Part shown: positions 34,311 through 46,676 of the stretch, in pieces | Layout: each line of letters opens with the position of its first letter | Position numbering within the stretch: the stretch's first letter is position 1 | NCBI GenBank assembly: GCA_026122225.1 | Contig: JANEZZ010000739.1 | Location: forward strand, 2,356,001-2,420,000 | From: Heloderma charlesbogerti | Lineage: Eukaryota; Chordata; Lepidosauria; Squamata; Helodermatidae | Direction of reading: 5' to 3' | DNA: 64,000 bases | Notes under the pieces: model-generated | Databases searched by the model: none | The model's input: only the letters and a program-made list of their open reading frames with translations | What the model was told of the DNA's origin: nothing | Position numbers and translations under genes: made by a program

Positions 34311-34905
34311 CACATACGGGTGTGTTAAATATGCAGACAACTCTAATATAAAAATAAAAACAAAGTTTAAATAAAATATTACAAACAAGTTTAGAAACAT
34401 ATATAAACAGTCCTCAAGTATACCCTACATACCTGTTATTATAATTGGTATCTATACCAGGCTATACAAATTTTGTAATGCCCCTATTCCATACGTGTTC
34501 ATCGATCTCTTTAATCTGTTTGTAATATTTTATAAAAACTTTGGTTTTTAAATTTTATATTAGAATTGATGTTTAACACACACACACTCACACGCACACA
34601 CTTTCCTATAGCCTCTACCATTTGGTAGTTTTTGTGTGGTTTAGGATATTACCTTTTCTCTGAGAGGAGGCAATGAGTGACATGATCTCTCTTTCCCCTA
34701 ACCCTTAACGCTAATAACTCATATACTGTGCCTTTAAGAAAGGCTCCATTGAGAAGCTGGGAAGAGGTACACATGTAGCTTTTGTGGCTTTTAATGTCTA
34801 GAGGACAGAATACATCTGGTACAGGCTTACCATCTCCACAGCCACTTCCCTATCCCCCCAAATAAGAGATGTGCTTTTGATTGAAAATACCTCCCATGCA
34901 AGCAC

Positions 34906-35742
34906 GTTCCATGGCTCCAGCTTTCTTCCAGACCCCCGTAATTTCTGTTTGGATCTTGAGACATGCATGAAATTTAGAGCATGTGCCACAGCAAGGGCAG
35001 CATTGTACACATTGTAGCTGTAACCAGTCATACCCATTTCAAAGAAAGTTCCAGGAAGGCTCTGCAGTTTCTCCTCTCCACTGCAGTCTTTCTGGAATAC
35101 TCCACTCTCAAAGGGTCTTTTCAATGAACAGTTGAAGGTCTTCTCCCAGAATACCTTCATAAAGCCATCTTCTTTTGCCCAGGAAGGATTTACACTCTGA
35201 AGAAATTGCCTGAATCCTAACGGTTCCTTTGAGTGAATTGCAAAGGATAGCATCCCATGGAGGGACTGTATGTCATGATGTGCTACTGCGGTGCTTTCTG
35301 TGAAATCCCAATATGTGGTCATAATCCATACCTTATTTATAGGTGAGTCCAGCACAGCCCTTTGAAGGAACAAGCTTATTTTAAATATAGATGTATGTGC
35401 AGTATCAGCAAGAAACACATTGGCTTTGGTTTCCATGAAAGCTGAATTTTCTCCCCATTCATTATACAACAACCCTGCCTTTTCACCACGTTTTTCAAAG
35501 TCTTGGAATTTTTCTATAAAGGCAACACAGATGCCTCCCTGTGAAAGCATTGGCAGTAATTTCTGCAAACGGCGTTCTCCATGGATGTTATCCACAGTAA
35601 AGAGCCCGATCCATGTCCAGTTGAATTGCACAAGTAACTGGACAATCCCTTGGTACTGATGAGCATCATTTGGGACCATCTGGTATAAATACCAGAATAG
35701 AGATTTGTCACCCCATGCTGGGGAAAAAGGTCCTGTAGTGAG
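34906..35742 (-). CDS. Vomeronasal type-2 receptor, gene B, exon 3
   Basis: 837-bp exon encoding most of the ligand-binding flytrap domain. The acceptor CTCTTTCAG is followed by LTTGPFSPAWGDKSLFWYLY, then QMVPNDAHQYQGIVQLLVQF and NWTWIGLF, all characteristic of V2Rs. Later stretches include KVWIMTTYWDFTES, GFRQFLQSVNPSWAKEDGFM and YNVYNAALAVAHAL. There is no stop within the exon. It is expected to end at LEPWN with AAC|GTGCTT, a weak donor (C instead of G at the last exon base); without splicing there, translation would run on to a stop at 34798. Phase 0 at both ends, fitting exons 2 and 4. Confidence 0.93.
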
Positions 35743-35751
35743 CTGAAAGAG

Positions 35752-35835
35752 AAGGTAGATATATTTTATGGATGGACAAGTAACTGGGCAATCCCAATGT
35801 ACTGATGAGCCTCATTTGGGACTATCTGGTATTAA
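35752..35835 (-). pseudogene. Decayed duplicate of a V2R exon 3 fragment
   Basis: The reverse complement of about 35770-35830 reads like the exon 3 segment for MVPNDAHQYQGIVQLLVQ (phrases ACCAGATAGTCCCAAATGA and GCTCATCAGTAC), directly upstream of the real exon 3 start. This is a local partial duplication. Confidence 0.55.
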
Positions 35836-36491
35836 GAATGGAATCACAATTTGCCCCTCCAAGCTAGGGAAAAAGGGCCAGAAGTGAGCTGAGATCATAT
35901 GGATAAAAAGCTTCATGGATAAATGTGGGCTAGAACTCAAAAACCACAGGTTAAGTTTTAGATAAATGAAGTTCATAGAAATGTAAACAATTACAGCTGA
36001 GAAACAATTCAATGAAGTGGACCAATCTTGTTTAGCTAGACAATTCACATTCCTTTCTGGAATGCAGGGCTGGCTCACCCATGAAGCAGGGTGTGACATC
36101 TCTATCAGGGATGGAGCGGGAATAGCAGGAATTTGCACCACTCCACTGCTCTCCCCACCCCATCTCTGCCCCCTCGGAACTCTTGTGAGACCCAGCTGAG
36201 CTCCTGCAAGACCTGCATGAACTCCTGCAAGTGACCCATAGACCCAACACAGTGGTGGCAAAAGGAAGGGGGACATGGTACAGGGAAAGGGAGTGGCATC
36301 CCCTCTATCTTGCATCAGTCCTGCTGGAATGCTTGGACCAGGGCCACCCAGAGGAATCTGGGGGCCTGGGGCAATTGAATTGAAGGGGGGGCTGTCACAC
36401 ACCAAAATTACAATCCTTTTGAAAATATATATATACTTGAAAGACCATAAATCCCATTAAAAATTCCCAGCTTCTCAAACAACTATAGCAT

Positions 36492-36493
36492 CC

Positions 36494-36546
<53 letters not shown>

Positions 36547-36592
36547 CCTACCTACCTATCTACCTACCTATCTACCTATCTACCTATCTATC
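36492..36592. repeat. (TATC)n microsatellite
   Basis: About 25 tetranucleotide units with TACC variants in the right half. Confidence 0.95.
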
Positions 36593-37721
36593 TTCAAGCA
36601 GAAAAAGGAGGAATTTAGCCAGGAATGTGTGTTCTAAGGCAGCTTATCTATGACTGGAGGAAAGTGGGGGGAGGGGGGAACCCATTTCACACACAGGAAA
36701 ACTGAGGCTGCAGGCAATTGAAGTCCATGCTGAGTATGGTTACATAATCACAGGGTTGAAAATAATAATTTTTTTGAAGACAGCAAATCAGCAAATACAC
36801 ACCATGAGGAACTTGGTTAGAAATATATGGTCTCAGGCATTACTTTGCACCACCAAAAGAAGGGAAAGAGTAAAAACAGACTGAGAAGCAATACCTAGCA
36901 CCACAGAATGGAGGCCCATTAATTACTTAAGGCAAGTATAATGGAAGACAAAAAAGGCCCCAATTCAAAACCAGTTCCGATCACCCAGCCCATCTCCACC
37001 CCAATTTATCCAGTATAGTAACTTTTTATAGCAATTTCTAGCAGAGGCCACTTAAAGATTGTTTTTGAGTACTGGGGCAGGGAGTTGGGCGTGGGGGAGA
37101 GAGAGATGGTGTAAACAGGATGGGTACAAAGATTATTGTTGCAGTTTACAACCCAGCACCACCTATGGATTTTTCTAGACACCCACGACAGAGACTGGAA
37201 AGATTTTTAAATGAAGAACATGCCAGTATAACTATGAAAAAATGAATAGTGATGGTCTGGTCTCTCTCTCTCCCCCTCCCCCCTCCCCCCTCCCCTTTCT
37301 ACACGTGAAGAAGGGTAGAGTGGAAATAAAGCAGATGCTGTGCCTCAGTCACTCCACCCACTCCATTCAACTGGGCTGGGACCCCCCAACACACCCACAG
37401 TGGCTCTGATTGGCCACTCATTGGCCAGCCAGCCACCTCCATTTACTGGCCGGCCAGCCACCTACTCCATTTACTGGCCGGCCAGCCAGCCTCCTTCCTC
37501 TGTGCAGCCCTGCCCCTATCATCCCAAACCACCCGCCCCTTGTGGAGGGGAGGGTCCATCTTTGATTGGCCAGCTCACGCTAACGCCATTTTTTGTGGCG
37601 TTTCCCCTATCAATTAGGGGGGCTAGTCCTGCATGGTGCTGGGCACCAGGCAGACTCCAAAGCCTTTCTGGGCCAGGAAAAGGCCCTGGAGCAGCAGGAA
37701 TGTTCTGAGGATGTGCAAGCA

Positions 37722-37751
37722 TGTTTGTTTGTTTGTTTGTTTGTTTGTTTT
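37722..37751. repeat. (TTTG)n microsatellite
   Basis: Tetranucleotide run, seven units. Confidence 0.9.
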
Positions 37752-38639
37752 TGTTTAAAAAAACGCTCTCCTTCCCTTGGCTCATGTGAATAGCTTGCAT
37801 TTTGTTAAAATAAAATAAAATAGCTTTTGTCTGGGGAGGGGGCTGCTGCATGGGGGCCCAGGACAAACTGCCCCCTTTGCTCCCCCTGCCCCCAGCAGGC
37901 CTGGCTGGGGCAAATCAAAACATGTTCACCTGGAACCAAAATGATAGTAGAGTTGGCTCCAGGTGTCCCTCCCTGTAGCAAGGGCAGGATGGGACGGCGG
38001 GGGAGATTGTATAAACCAGGTGACTTGACAGAAAAGCTCTTCTCTCTGGCCCACCCTTTCTAATTTCAGTTAGGGAAATTAGGGAGAGAGACAGTATTTT
38101 GGCAAGCTTATGTTACAGACCCTCAGTTCTTTAGCTTCTCGGTCTTTAAGGCATGAAGGTCTCTATAGATAAGTGCTTTTACCATTAATTGGACCTGAAA
38201 ACAGATTGACAGTTAATGCAGCTATTGAGGAGCAGGTGATTGGAATGTATTACAATAGCCCTGACTCATCTGCTCTGGTTTCCTGCTCACCTCGGAGCCC
38301 AAAGTGCTGGTTTGACCTACGCAGCTCTTCATGGCCTGGTGTCTTGGGATTTCATGAAACACGGATTCCCTTATGTGCTTACCCATGGCCAATGAGGCCT
38401 GGGTTTGCCTGTCCCCTTTTCCAGAGCTTTGTAGGCTGGCCACTAGGGAGAGGAACGTTCTTGGAGATGCCACCTGGGTATGTAGTGCCTTCCCAAGGGA
38501 AGATCACCTCCTAACAAAATTGTATTACTTTCAGTTACAGGTTAAGACTTTTGCTGTTCTCATTTCTGCTCCCCAGGCTTTTAATCTATGATATTCAATC
38601 CCCATGACACTTTCTGAGGTTCGAGGGTCTGCATTTATT

Positions 38640-38790
38640 AAGGGGTCTTAGCTCTTCATTTCTGCTGTATTATATTATGTTGCCATTTGTGCTGCTTTTT
38701 ATTGTGCTGGCTGTGTGTTCTCTTGATTTTATATTGTTTGCCGCCGCCTTTTATTGATTGGCATCTCATGAATATAAATACAAATAAATA
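38640..38790 (+). repeat. LINE-like 3' tail repeat
   Basis: TTGCCATTTGTGCTGCTTTT, TATTGTTTGCCGCCGCC and a terminal ATAAATACAAATAAATA form the 3' end style of a common squamate LINE; class not assigned. A partner is at 39175-39245. Confidence 0.45.
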
Positions 38791-39580
38791 TAAATAGAGG
38801 TTAGTAATGGATGGATAACAGTGGCCAGGCTATTTTTTTTCTCTAGGAGATATTGTAGTTTGCTCCCCAGCCTAAGCTAATGAACATTACTGTGTATGCC
38901 ACAGGATGAAATGTGCATTCATTTCAAAAACAAATGATGAAATGAGTGTATCGTCATCTGTATTGCACTATAAGGTAAAACAAATGTACAAAAGAATCCA
39001 CAATTATCTGCTAACCATTAGCTCCCATTGAAGAAACATCAGCCATCCATCTGAAGGTGTTAACCAAGGATCTGCCTAGGAAAGGAGATGATCAGCCAGC
39101 TGCTTTAATACCAAGTAAAGAAGAGTTTGCATTTGTAAAGTGATTTACAGTGCTTGCGTCTGCTTCATATACATATTCTCTTGATTTTACATTGTTTGCT
39201 GCCTTCTTTTATTGATTGGCATCTCATGAATATAAATACAAGTAATAATCACAAGAAAAGGAACTGGCAAGATATATTTAGCATGACCATTCCCAGTCCC
39301 AATGAGAAACCTCGATGCTGCAATCTGTACTGTGCAAAGTCTTCAAAGGTAGTCTCGCACATCATGTATTATAGTATCCCGTCCTAGAGGTTAGTAATGG
39401 ATGGATAACAGTGGCCAGGCTATTTTTTCTCTGGGAGATATTGTAATTTGCTCACCAGCCTAAGCTAATGAACATTACTGTATGTGCCACAGGATGAAAT
39501 GTGCATTCATTTCAAAAACAAATGATGACATGAGTGTATCGTCATTTGTATTGCACTTTAAGGTAAAACAAATGTACAAA
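38720..39580. repeat. Mosaic tandem duplication in gene B intron 2
   Basis: 38720-38990 and 39177-39580 are copies of one unit (GTTAGTAATGGATGGATAAC occurs at 38801 and 39391). The first lacks about 145 bp. Between them, 38991-39165 duplicates intron 1 sequence at 43945-44130 (CATCAGCCATCCATCTGAAG). Confidence 0.75.
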
Positions 39581-40769
39581 AGAAATGAGAACAATGACTG
39601 TGAAAACAAAGACATTCATTTTCAGATTTGGTTTTGGAAAATCTGATTAAATTTGGCATGGAGTATTCCTTGGGGAAATAGTAGAAAACCTGAATGCAAG
39701 ACACTGAAATTACAAGGTGTGCATTCTTGACATTTTGGGTTTTGTGCTATAGAGTTCTGTGTTTCAGGGATGGTTCTGATTAGATTCCGGGGCTGTGGTG
39801 CAGCTAGGGTTGGTCTTTGGTGTCTAAGTGCCAGCCCCCCTCCCAAATGACCATTCAGAGAGCAGCAGGTGATGGGGACACAGGAAAGCAAAGCAGACCC
39901 TGCATCAGCACCTGGGTGGGGAGTGGAAGCTAGCTGTGGTGATGGTGGAGCCAGCTTAAGCAACCTGGGGAATTGGGTTGTGTGCTTCTATGATTTAATT
40001 GAGTGGGGGGGGGACACAAAAGTGTTGCGATGATTCAGAGAGGAGGGATTTTGGAGGGATCCTGAAAGAGGTTGGTTGTGGTTTTTCATGTGGTTGCAGT
40101 GAAGAGGAGAAGAGCAGGACTTGTGTCTATGCATGGATGTGTACTGCTGACAAATACTCACTGCCTGCCTAATTTTCTCTTCTCTCTGGGGCACAGTGGT
40201 CAAACACCAGAGGAAACTGGCACCTATAGGATTCACAGTGGTCAGATGCCAAATGTCAACACTTGCTTTTCTTTGCCTTGGCTTCCCTCTCATCCAAATA
40301 CCAATTAAACACAGACTACTTCTTTTGCCTTGTGGGAACACTGACTGCCTATCTTGTCTGCCTGGACCTGTAAATTTATGGGGAAGGGTGTCAATGGCCA
40401 TAAGGCTGCCACTGGCCTGGCTAGCCCCAAAGGACAAGTAAATGGCTTTTACTTGTCCTTTGTGAGCACAAGGTGACATCTGAGTCTCAACACACAAAAT
40501 AAGTCATTTGAGTGCAGTTTTCTGAGCCAACAAAAACATATTCCTCTTCTCTTCTCTTCGCTCTCACTCTGCCAGCCATTTCCCCATCCCTTTTTCTCTC
40601 ACAGTCACACCCTAGATCTCTACCTAAACTCTGACTGGGTTTGCACAACAGGCTAATCCACACTCAGTGATTGAGTGTGGGCTGTTGTTGAACCATGGGT
40701 TGTTGGTTGAACCATGGGTTATTTCTGCCATTTTGGGATGAAGAAGCCAGCTCAGGTCTACAAACCTAC
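39581..40769. other. Gene B intron 2, right part
   Basis: 39735-39925 is paralogous to 1140-1305 of gene A. No exon or RNA gene seen in the rest. Confidence 0.55.
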
Positions 40770-41061
40770 CTGTGGAACCTTGTAAGTCTCCAAGATTGTG
40801 CTTATCTCAAGAGAGATGAGAGAGTAAATTCCCCCAATGATGGCTATCAGATTGTTCTGCACATCACATTTGTAGTTGGGATGAAATCTCTGCATTGTAG
40901 AAAGCAGACTAAGGGTGCCCATGTAGGTCATCTGTGGGTTGTAGAAGCTCTCATGGATGCGAAACCCAAGTGTGATATTAATCAGGATGGTGGGATTTTC
41001 ATTGATCTCCTTTACAGCAAAAACCAAGGCTAAGATATGCTGGTAGTTCTTTGACATCACA
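40770..41061 (-). CDS. Vomeronasal type-2 receptor, gene B, exon 2
   Basis: 292-bp exon with acceptor TTTCATTACAG and donor CAG|GTAGGT. It reads VMSKNYQHILALVFAVKEIN, later ITLGFRIHESFYNPQMTYMG, and ends YKVPQ. It is open, one base into a codon at entry and phase 0 at exit, so it joins exon 3 (LTTGPFSP) in frame. It belongs to the older paralogous layer (38680-44741), not to the recent duplication that supplied exon 1. A second, truncated copy of the exon 2 acceptor lies upstream at 44742-44770. Confidence 0.92.
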
Positions 41062-42500
41062 CTGTAATGAAAGATACACACCAAGTCATAAAAAGATAAC
41101 AATACCTGAAGCATTTTAGATTTTTTTTATAGCCATGTTAACCTCTGATAGGGCCTTATTAGCTCTCCTGAATTATGTGTAGAAGCACAATTCAACATTG
41201 CATGGCGTTATTTTAGTTCCCTGCTGCTCCTGAAATTCTTCCTGTAATAACACAGTCCCTGGCATACCACCACCACCCCACCCCCAAAAAAGGTCAAAAC
41301 TGATTATTTAAACCACTTGCACCATAAAACATATGTATGAAAGAATGGGAAAAAAAATTGGGCTGACATCCCCTTTTGAAGTGTATTTTAAATGTAGGCA
41401 TCAGTTGTGTGCATCTCTGGAATGCAGGCATTCTACTGCAATTGATTAAAGTATATTTGTGTGCATCTTTAAAAAGTACACATTCTTTCATGCACAGTTT
41501 TGAAATGCACATTTATTGAAATAACTTGAGCTCTCTAATGCTCTTTGAATACAGCCTATAACAATATTGTCCCTGGTATAATCCCCCGAAAGAAAGTTAC
41601 AACTGATTGTTTTATCTACTTGCACAATAGAATATCCATGCGAAAGAAGAGCTAAAAACCTGAACAGCCTGCTGTGCTGTACAGAATCTGTGAGGTCAAC
41701 ATCTTTTAAGTAGCTCCCCTTCTGGTGTCTTGGCATGTATCCCTCTGCCCCCAAACCCAGGTGAGCTGGAAACGTAATCTGGTTTTCTCATAAGAGGTTT
41801 TTGAGATTGATAGAGTACTTGGATATGGTTCTGACAACAGTGAGTAAAGAATATTGGGTTATCAGAGAATTGGAGACATTTGAGGTTTTTTTAATGCCTA
41901 TTTTATTTTTAAATAAAACTTAAATGACATTTATGTTTTAAATGACATAATAGCTTTGGTCTTATGTCTGATCATTTCAGTTAAGGTGTGTGTGTGTGTG
42001 TGTGTGTGTGGACGGAAGCCAGTGTACAAAAGGATTATAATTACATGCATTAGGTTATAACAATGTACCATGCTAATATTACTTTGTATTAATTTGGATA
42101 TGTAGCTTTAATAATAAAGCATGCATCATGTTCTCAAATTTGAACACCACAGATTTTGTTATTCATAGGACAGGCTGAAAGCAAAGAGCATCATGTTTTC
42201 ATACTGATAATGGTTAGTTCCTTTTCCTTACACCATACTTTTCACCATATTTGCAGTATTCGGGACAGTCAACAGTTTTCTTTCCCTGTGTTCACATCGG
42301 GGATGTTTTATTGTTCAAAGTAATTCCCAGTAGCATCTTAATATTAGACATTTGACATTGCTACACGGGGCCTATAAGTCAGGCAGGACTACAGATTGTC
42401 AGCACTGTGCATCTCCTGTTGTCAAATAGTACATAGCCAAAGCCATGTGGAAATGGTAGATATTAAGCCCTTTGGACATTTTAAGAAGAGGGTACTATTA
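41062..42500. other. Gene B intron 1, older paralogous layer
   Basis: 41110-41320 resembles 2740-2930. 41520-41640 is a decayed tandem copy of 41205-41320. 42360-42480 resembles 3060-3190. A TG run is at 41985-42010. No exon. Confidence 0.6.
41985..42010. repeat. (TG)n microsatellite
   Basis: TG dinucleotide run. Confidence 0.95.
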
Positions 42501-43581
42501 TGCAGACTATGCTAAAGCCTTTGATAGTGTGCATCACAACAAACTGTGGCAAATTCTTAAAGAGATGGGAGTACCAGACCACCTTACCTGTCTCCTGAGA
42601 AACCTGTACGAGGGCCAAGAAGCAACAGCAAGAACCAGCCATGGAACAACCGATTGGTTCAAAGTTGGGAAAGGATTACGACAAGGCTGCATATTGTCAC
42701 CCTGCTTATTTAACTTATATGCAGAGTACATCATGAGAAATGCCGGGTTGGATGAATCACAGGTCGGAATTAAGATTGCTGGGAGAATTATCAAGAACCT
42801 CAGATACGCAGACGATACCACCCTAATGGCAGAAAGCGAAGAGGATCTCAAGAGCCTCTTGTTGAGGGTGAAAGTGGAGAGTGCAAAAGCTGGTTTGAAA
42901 CTCAACATTAAAAAAATGAAGATCATGGCATCTGGCCCCATCACTTCCTGGCATATAGAAGGGGAAGAAATGGAAGCAGTGACAGATTTTATTTTCTTGG
43001 GCTCCAAGATCACCGCAGACGGTGACTGTAGCCATGAAATTAAAAGACGCTTGCTCCTTGGGAGGAAAGCTATGGCCAACCTAGACAGCATAGTAAGAAG
43101 CAGAGACATCACCTTTCCGACAAAGGTCCACATAATCAAAGCTATGGTTTTCCCAGTAGCAACATATGGCTGTGAGAGCTGGACTATAAGGAAGGCTGAG
43201 CACTGAAGAATTGATGCTTTCGAGCTGTGGTGCTGGAGAAGACTCTTATGTGTCCCCTGGACTGCAAGGAGGTCAAATCGGTCAGTCCTAAAGGAAATCA
43301 ACCCTGAGTGCTCACTGGAAGGACAGATAGTGAAGTTGAAGCTCAAATTTTTTGGCCACCGAATGTGAAGAGAAAACTCCCTGGAAAAGACCCTGATGCT
43401 GGGAAAGATTGAAGGCAAAAGGAGAAGGGGACGGCAGAGGAGGAGATGGCTAGATAGCATCACCGATGCAATGAATATGAACTTGAGCACACTCTGGGAG
43501 AGAGCGGAGGACAGGAAGGCCTGGTGTGCTATGGTCCTTGGGTCACGAAGAGTCGGACATGACTTAATGACTGAACAACAA
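42501..43581 (+). mobile_element. BovB LINE, 5'-truncated, with intact polymerase core
   Basis: Sense copy starting at polymerase motif A (DYAKAFDSVHHNKLWQIL) and ending CTGAACAACAA. The frame is open to 43206: motif B VGKGLRQGCILSPCLFNLYA and motif C LRYADDTTLMAES with intact YADD, then SWHIEGEEMEAVTDFIFLGS and YGCESWTIRKAEH followed by a stop that interrupts the C-terminal domain. The TSD is about 9 bp with one mismatch (GTACTATTA 42492-42500, GAACTATTA 43582-43590). The endonuclease is absent. Confidence 0.9.
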
Positions 43582-44741
43582 GAACTATTACACTTTCCCC
43601 ACTTTTCCTCATATGTGATGAATTTCTAGGTAGTACGTCCTGTTCTTGGTTTCCTCTGGATCAGAGGGCTCCAGAGACTTAACTGAAATTTAAATAAGAA
43701 AATATTTTATGTACAATATACAGTTCATTGGGGTATAGGTAGATCCAAGAAGAATTTGTTGAAAGTAGAAGTTCTGTCATCCCATATGAGGGCCTGAGGG
43801 AGAGGAGTAACATCCTTCAGACCCTTCGCACTTTTCTCTTCCTGCCTGACTTTTTTCACAGTCTGTCACCCTAGTGTTAGCTCCAGGGCTGTGCTGTCAC
43901 TTTCACAAACCACTCTGGTGGATTTCTCAATAAAAAACACAGAGGAACCCACAATTATCTCCTAACCATTAGCTCCCTTTGAAGAAACATCAGCCATCCA
44001 TCTGAAGGTGTTAACCAAGCATCTGCCTAGGAAAGGAGATGATCAGCCAACTGCTTTAATAGCAAGTAAAGATGAGTTTGCATTTGTAAAGTGATTTACA
44101 GTGCTTGTGTCTGCTTCATATACATTGTCCAAGGAATCCTTACAATGATCCTGTTATATAGACTAGAACTGGACACCAACTGGAAAGGTTTTAAAACAGG
44201 ATTTAACTAATTCAGTGAGCAATCCTATGCCCCTAGTTAGCATCTTAAGGGACAAAGGAGTGTTCCATTTCTGTGATCTGACATCAGAAACAGGGCTCCA
44301 ACCTTGGAGCCCAGAAATTGTGTTCCCCCCTCCCCCTAGTAGCCATTGTAGTTCTGGCTATGTCTCTGCACTTGGAAATGGAGCACTGAAATGGGGAAAA
44401 GGGGGGAAGTCCTGGGGCAGGGAGGGGAGGGGACTGGGGAAGCTGTGTTATGTTCAAAAAGACAAGCATTCATCAAATGGCAAAGTATCATTCTTAACTT
44501 TGGCAAAGTATCATCGGCAGAGTGAGGGAGGTGAAATTCCGATCGAACCAAATGCACTCAAACCTCTGAAATCGTGTATCTATTTCGCTAACAGAAGTAA
44601 GTATTAGAACAAACACATTACTTTGAGGGAAATACTGTGTTAGCACAATTGCATTGTAGACACCAGAAAAATAAACTATTTAAGCCTTCAGTAAAAACTT
44701 GGATTGTGGGGAGATGAGATGAGTTCTCATCGAGACTGGCT
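43582..44741. other. Gene B intron 1, older paralogous layer (continued)
   Basis: 43590-43935 resembles 3200-3545, and 43935-44741 resembles 3560-4175. Several hundred bases of this are therefore present twice in gene B (again in 44742-45690). No exon. Confidence 0.6.
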
Positions 44742-44770
44742 CATCACACTGCAATGAAAGTTACGCGCCA
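44742..44770 (-). pseudogene. Truncated V2R exon 2 remnant at a duplication junction
   Basis: It corresponds to 2668-2696. The acceptor TTTCATTGCAG is kept, but only 7 bp of exon 2 (TGTGATG, 44748-44742) follow before the sequence changes to the older paralogous layer (GAGACTGGCT). It sits inside gene B intron 1, upstream of the complete exon 2, as a decoy acceptor. Confidence 0.75.
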
Positions 44771-45016
44771 TGTAATAAAATAATACCAATAGCTGAAGCA
44801 TTTTAGACAGTTTGTTATAGCCATGATTAGCTCTGATGGGGCATTGGTTGCTCTCCTGAATTATGTGTAGAAGTGGAATTCAAGATTGTATGGCAGTATT
44901 TTAGCTCTCTGCTGCTCCTGGAAGTCTTCCTGTAATAACACAATATCTGGCATAACCCCTGAAAACAAAGTCAAAACTGAGTTATTAAACTGCTTGCACA
45001 GTAGAAGATATACGTG

Positions 45017-45073
45017 GAAGAAGAAGGAGGAGGAGGAGGAGGAGGGGGAGGAGGAGAATGAGGAGGAGGAGGA
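45017..45073. repeat. (GGA)n microsatellite
   Basis: Expanded, interrupted homologue of 2947-2979. Confidence 0.9.
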
Positions 45074-46028
45074 CAACAACAACCTTGAGTTAACATCCAT
45101 GGAGACCATTTGCTCAAATGCAAACTCTAATGTGGAATTGGCTTAAATACGTCAGTTCTGACATTGCTGCAGGGGTCTATGCCACAGGCAGTTCTATAAT
45201 GCTCGTTGTCACCACTCTGCATGTCTTCCTATCAGAGAATCCATAGCCAAAGTCATGTGGAAATGGTAGATATTAAGTCCTTTGAACATTTAAGAAAACA
45301 GATATGATTACAGTTTCCCCACACAGTGGATTTCTATGTAGTGCTGCCTGTTCTTGTTTTCCTATGGATCAGAAAGAGTTGGAGACTTACGGCATGGTTT
45401 TAAAAGAAAACGTTTTATTTACAATATACAGTTGGCTGGGACATGAGTGGAGGCAACAATGAATTTCTTGAAAGTAGAAATTCTGCCACCATATACCAGG
45501 GCCTCTGGGAGAGAAGTGACATCCTTCAGCCACCTCACAGTTCTCTGCTCCTGTCTGACATTTTTCACAGTCATCTAATGTCTGTCTATGTTAGCTACAG
45601 GGGTGTCACTTTCCCCAAGCTCTGATCGATTTCTCAGTAAAAGAAACAAAAAACAACCCACAAAGACGTATCATCTCCTAAGCATTAGCTGTTTCTTTAT
45701 GAGCAGGTCAGCATCACGTTTGTTCACTGCAAATGTTGATTGTCTGTTCAGGTAGAATTATACAACCATTTAAAAAGATCACGAGGAGAGAAGCAGGGGG
45801 TGCAAAAGGGGTCCCAGCCACAATCCTTTCTACTTGTCAGCCAGGGAAGGAAACGGAACTCCAACCAAATGTGTTTGAATTTGAAATACATCCAATTAGC
45901 AGCACTCACACACAGCACACAAAGGAGGACGGAGGCTAGATTTCATACATATTTAAGTGGGAAATTGCCAAGGAAGTCCAACATAGGCACATTTGAATTC
46001 AAAAGTGAAAACTTCTCTAAAATGAGAG

Positions 46029-46380
46029 AACTGGTATAAAGGAAATTGAAAAGGGTGTCAAGAGGGTTAAATACCTACAAACTGCTTGGCGGTTACTTGA
46101 AACCAGAATAATAGAAGCTCAGCTAGAACGTATACCTCAGGGCAGGAAATGCAACATGAAGTCCAAGAGGTCTAGGGCGTTCTTAAAGAAAAGAGTGCTT
46201 CCTTCAGGAAATGAAAGCCTTGGCCAAATGAGGAGAGTAAAAGGGAGCACAACCTTGTGCAAAGGAGTTGCAAGCAGATAATAAGAGATGCAAAAGAGCA
46301 TTTTGAGGAGCATATTACTAATAGCATCAAGGCTGCTGGAACCTGTCTTCCCAGAGCCAAGACACAACTCACAGTAAAAT
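46029..46380 (+). mobile_element. CR1-like fragment, paralogue of 4828-5340
   Basis: A single copy of the EIEKGVKRVKYLQTAWRLLE block, then KQIIRDAKEHFEEHITNS. Same uncertainty of family as its partner. Confidence 0.4.
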
Positions 46381-46447
46381 CCCTTACTTCAGTAATTCCA
46401 GTAATCGGCTATGAGCCTTTACAGTCCCAATAAAGATCCAAAGTTAA

Positions 46448-46608
46448 GAAAGAGACCTAGGGGTTGTGGTGGACAGTCTGATGAAAATGCTGTCGACCCA
46501 GTGCGCATCTGCAGTTGAAAAGGCACTTTCCATCTTAGGCATCATTAGGAAACGGATCAAAAATAAAATTGCCAGTCTCATAGTCCCCGTACACAATTAT
46601 GTATAAGA
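46448..46608 (+). mobile_element. CR1 fragment, paralogue of 6003-6163
   Basis: RDLGVVVDSLMKM-like frame then HLRHH*ETDQK-type decay. The 5' part present in copy A (5829-6000) is missing. Confidence 0.6.
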
Positions 46609-46676
46609 AGGAGCAAGTGCAGCAAGCAAGGAATCCTAATGTTGAGATGCATATTATGGCACCATAGTTTTCATTT

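Larger units (their letters stand above)
35743..38640. other. Gene B intron 2, left part
   Basis: No exon seen. 35750-35830 repeats an exon 3-like edge (AACTGGGCAATCCCAATGTA and CTCATTTGGGACTATCTGGT), resembling part of exon 3 at 35636-35690 in decayed form. 36490-36595 is a TATC microsatellite. 36060-36395 has CAGGGCTGGCTCACC-type edges typical of MITEs but is not resolved. Confidence 0.5.

Noticed and set aside
35812..36405. 197-codon minus-strand open frame in gene B intron 2
   Set aside because: Low-complexity composition, overlapping frames and no family motif.
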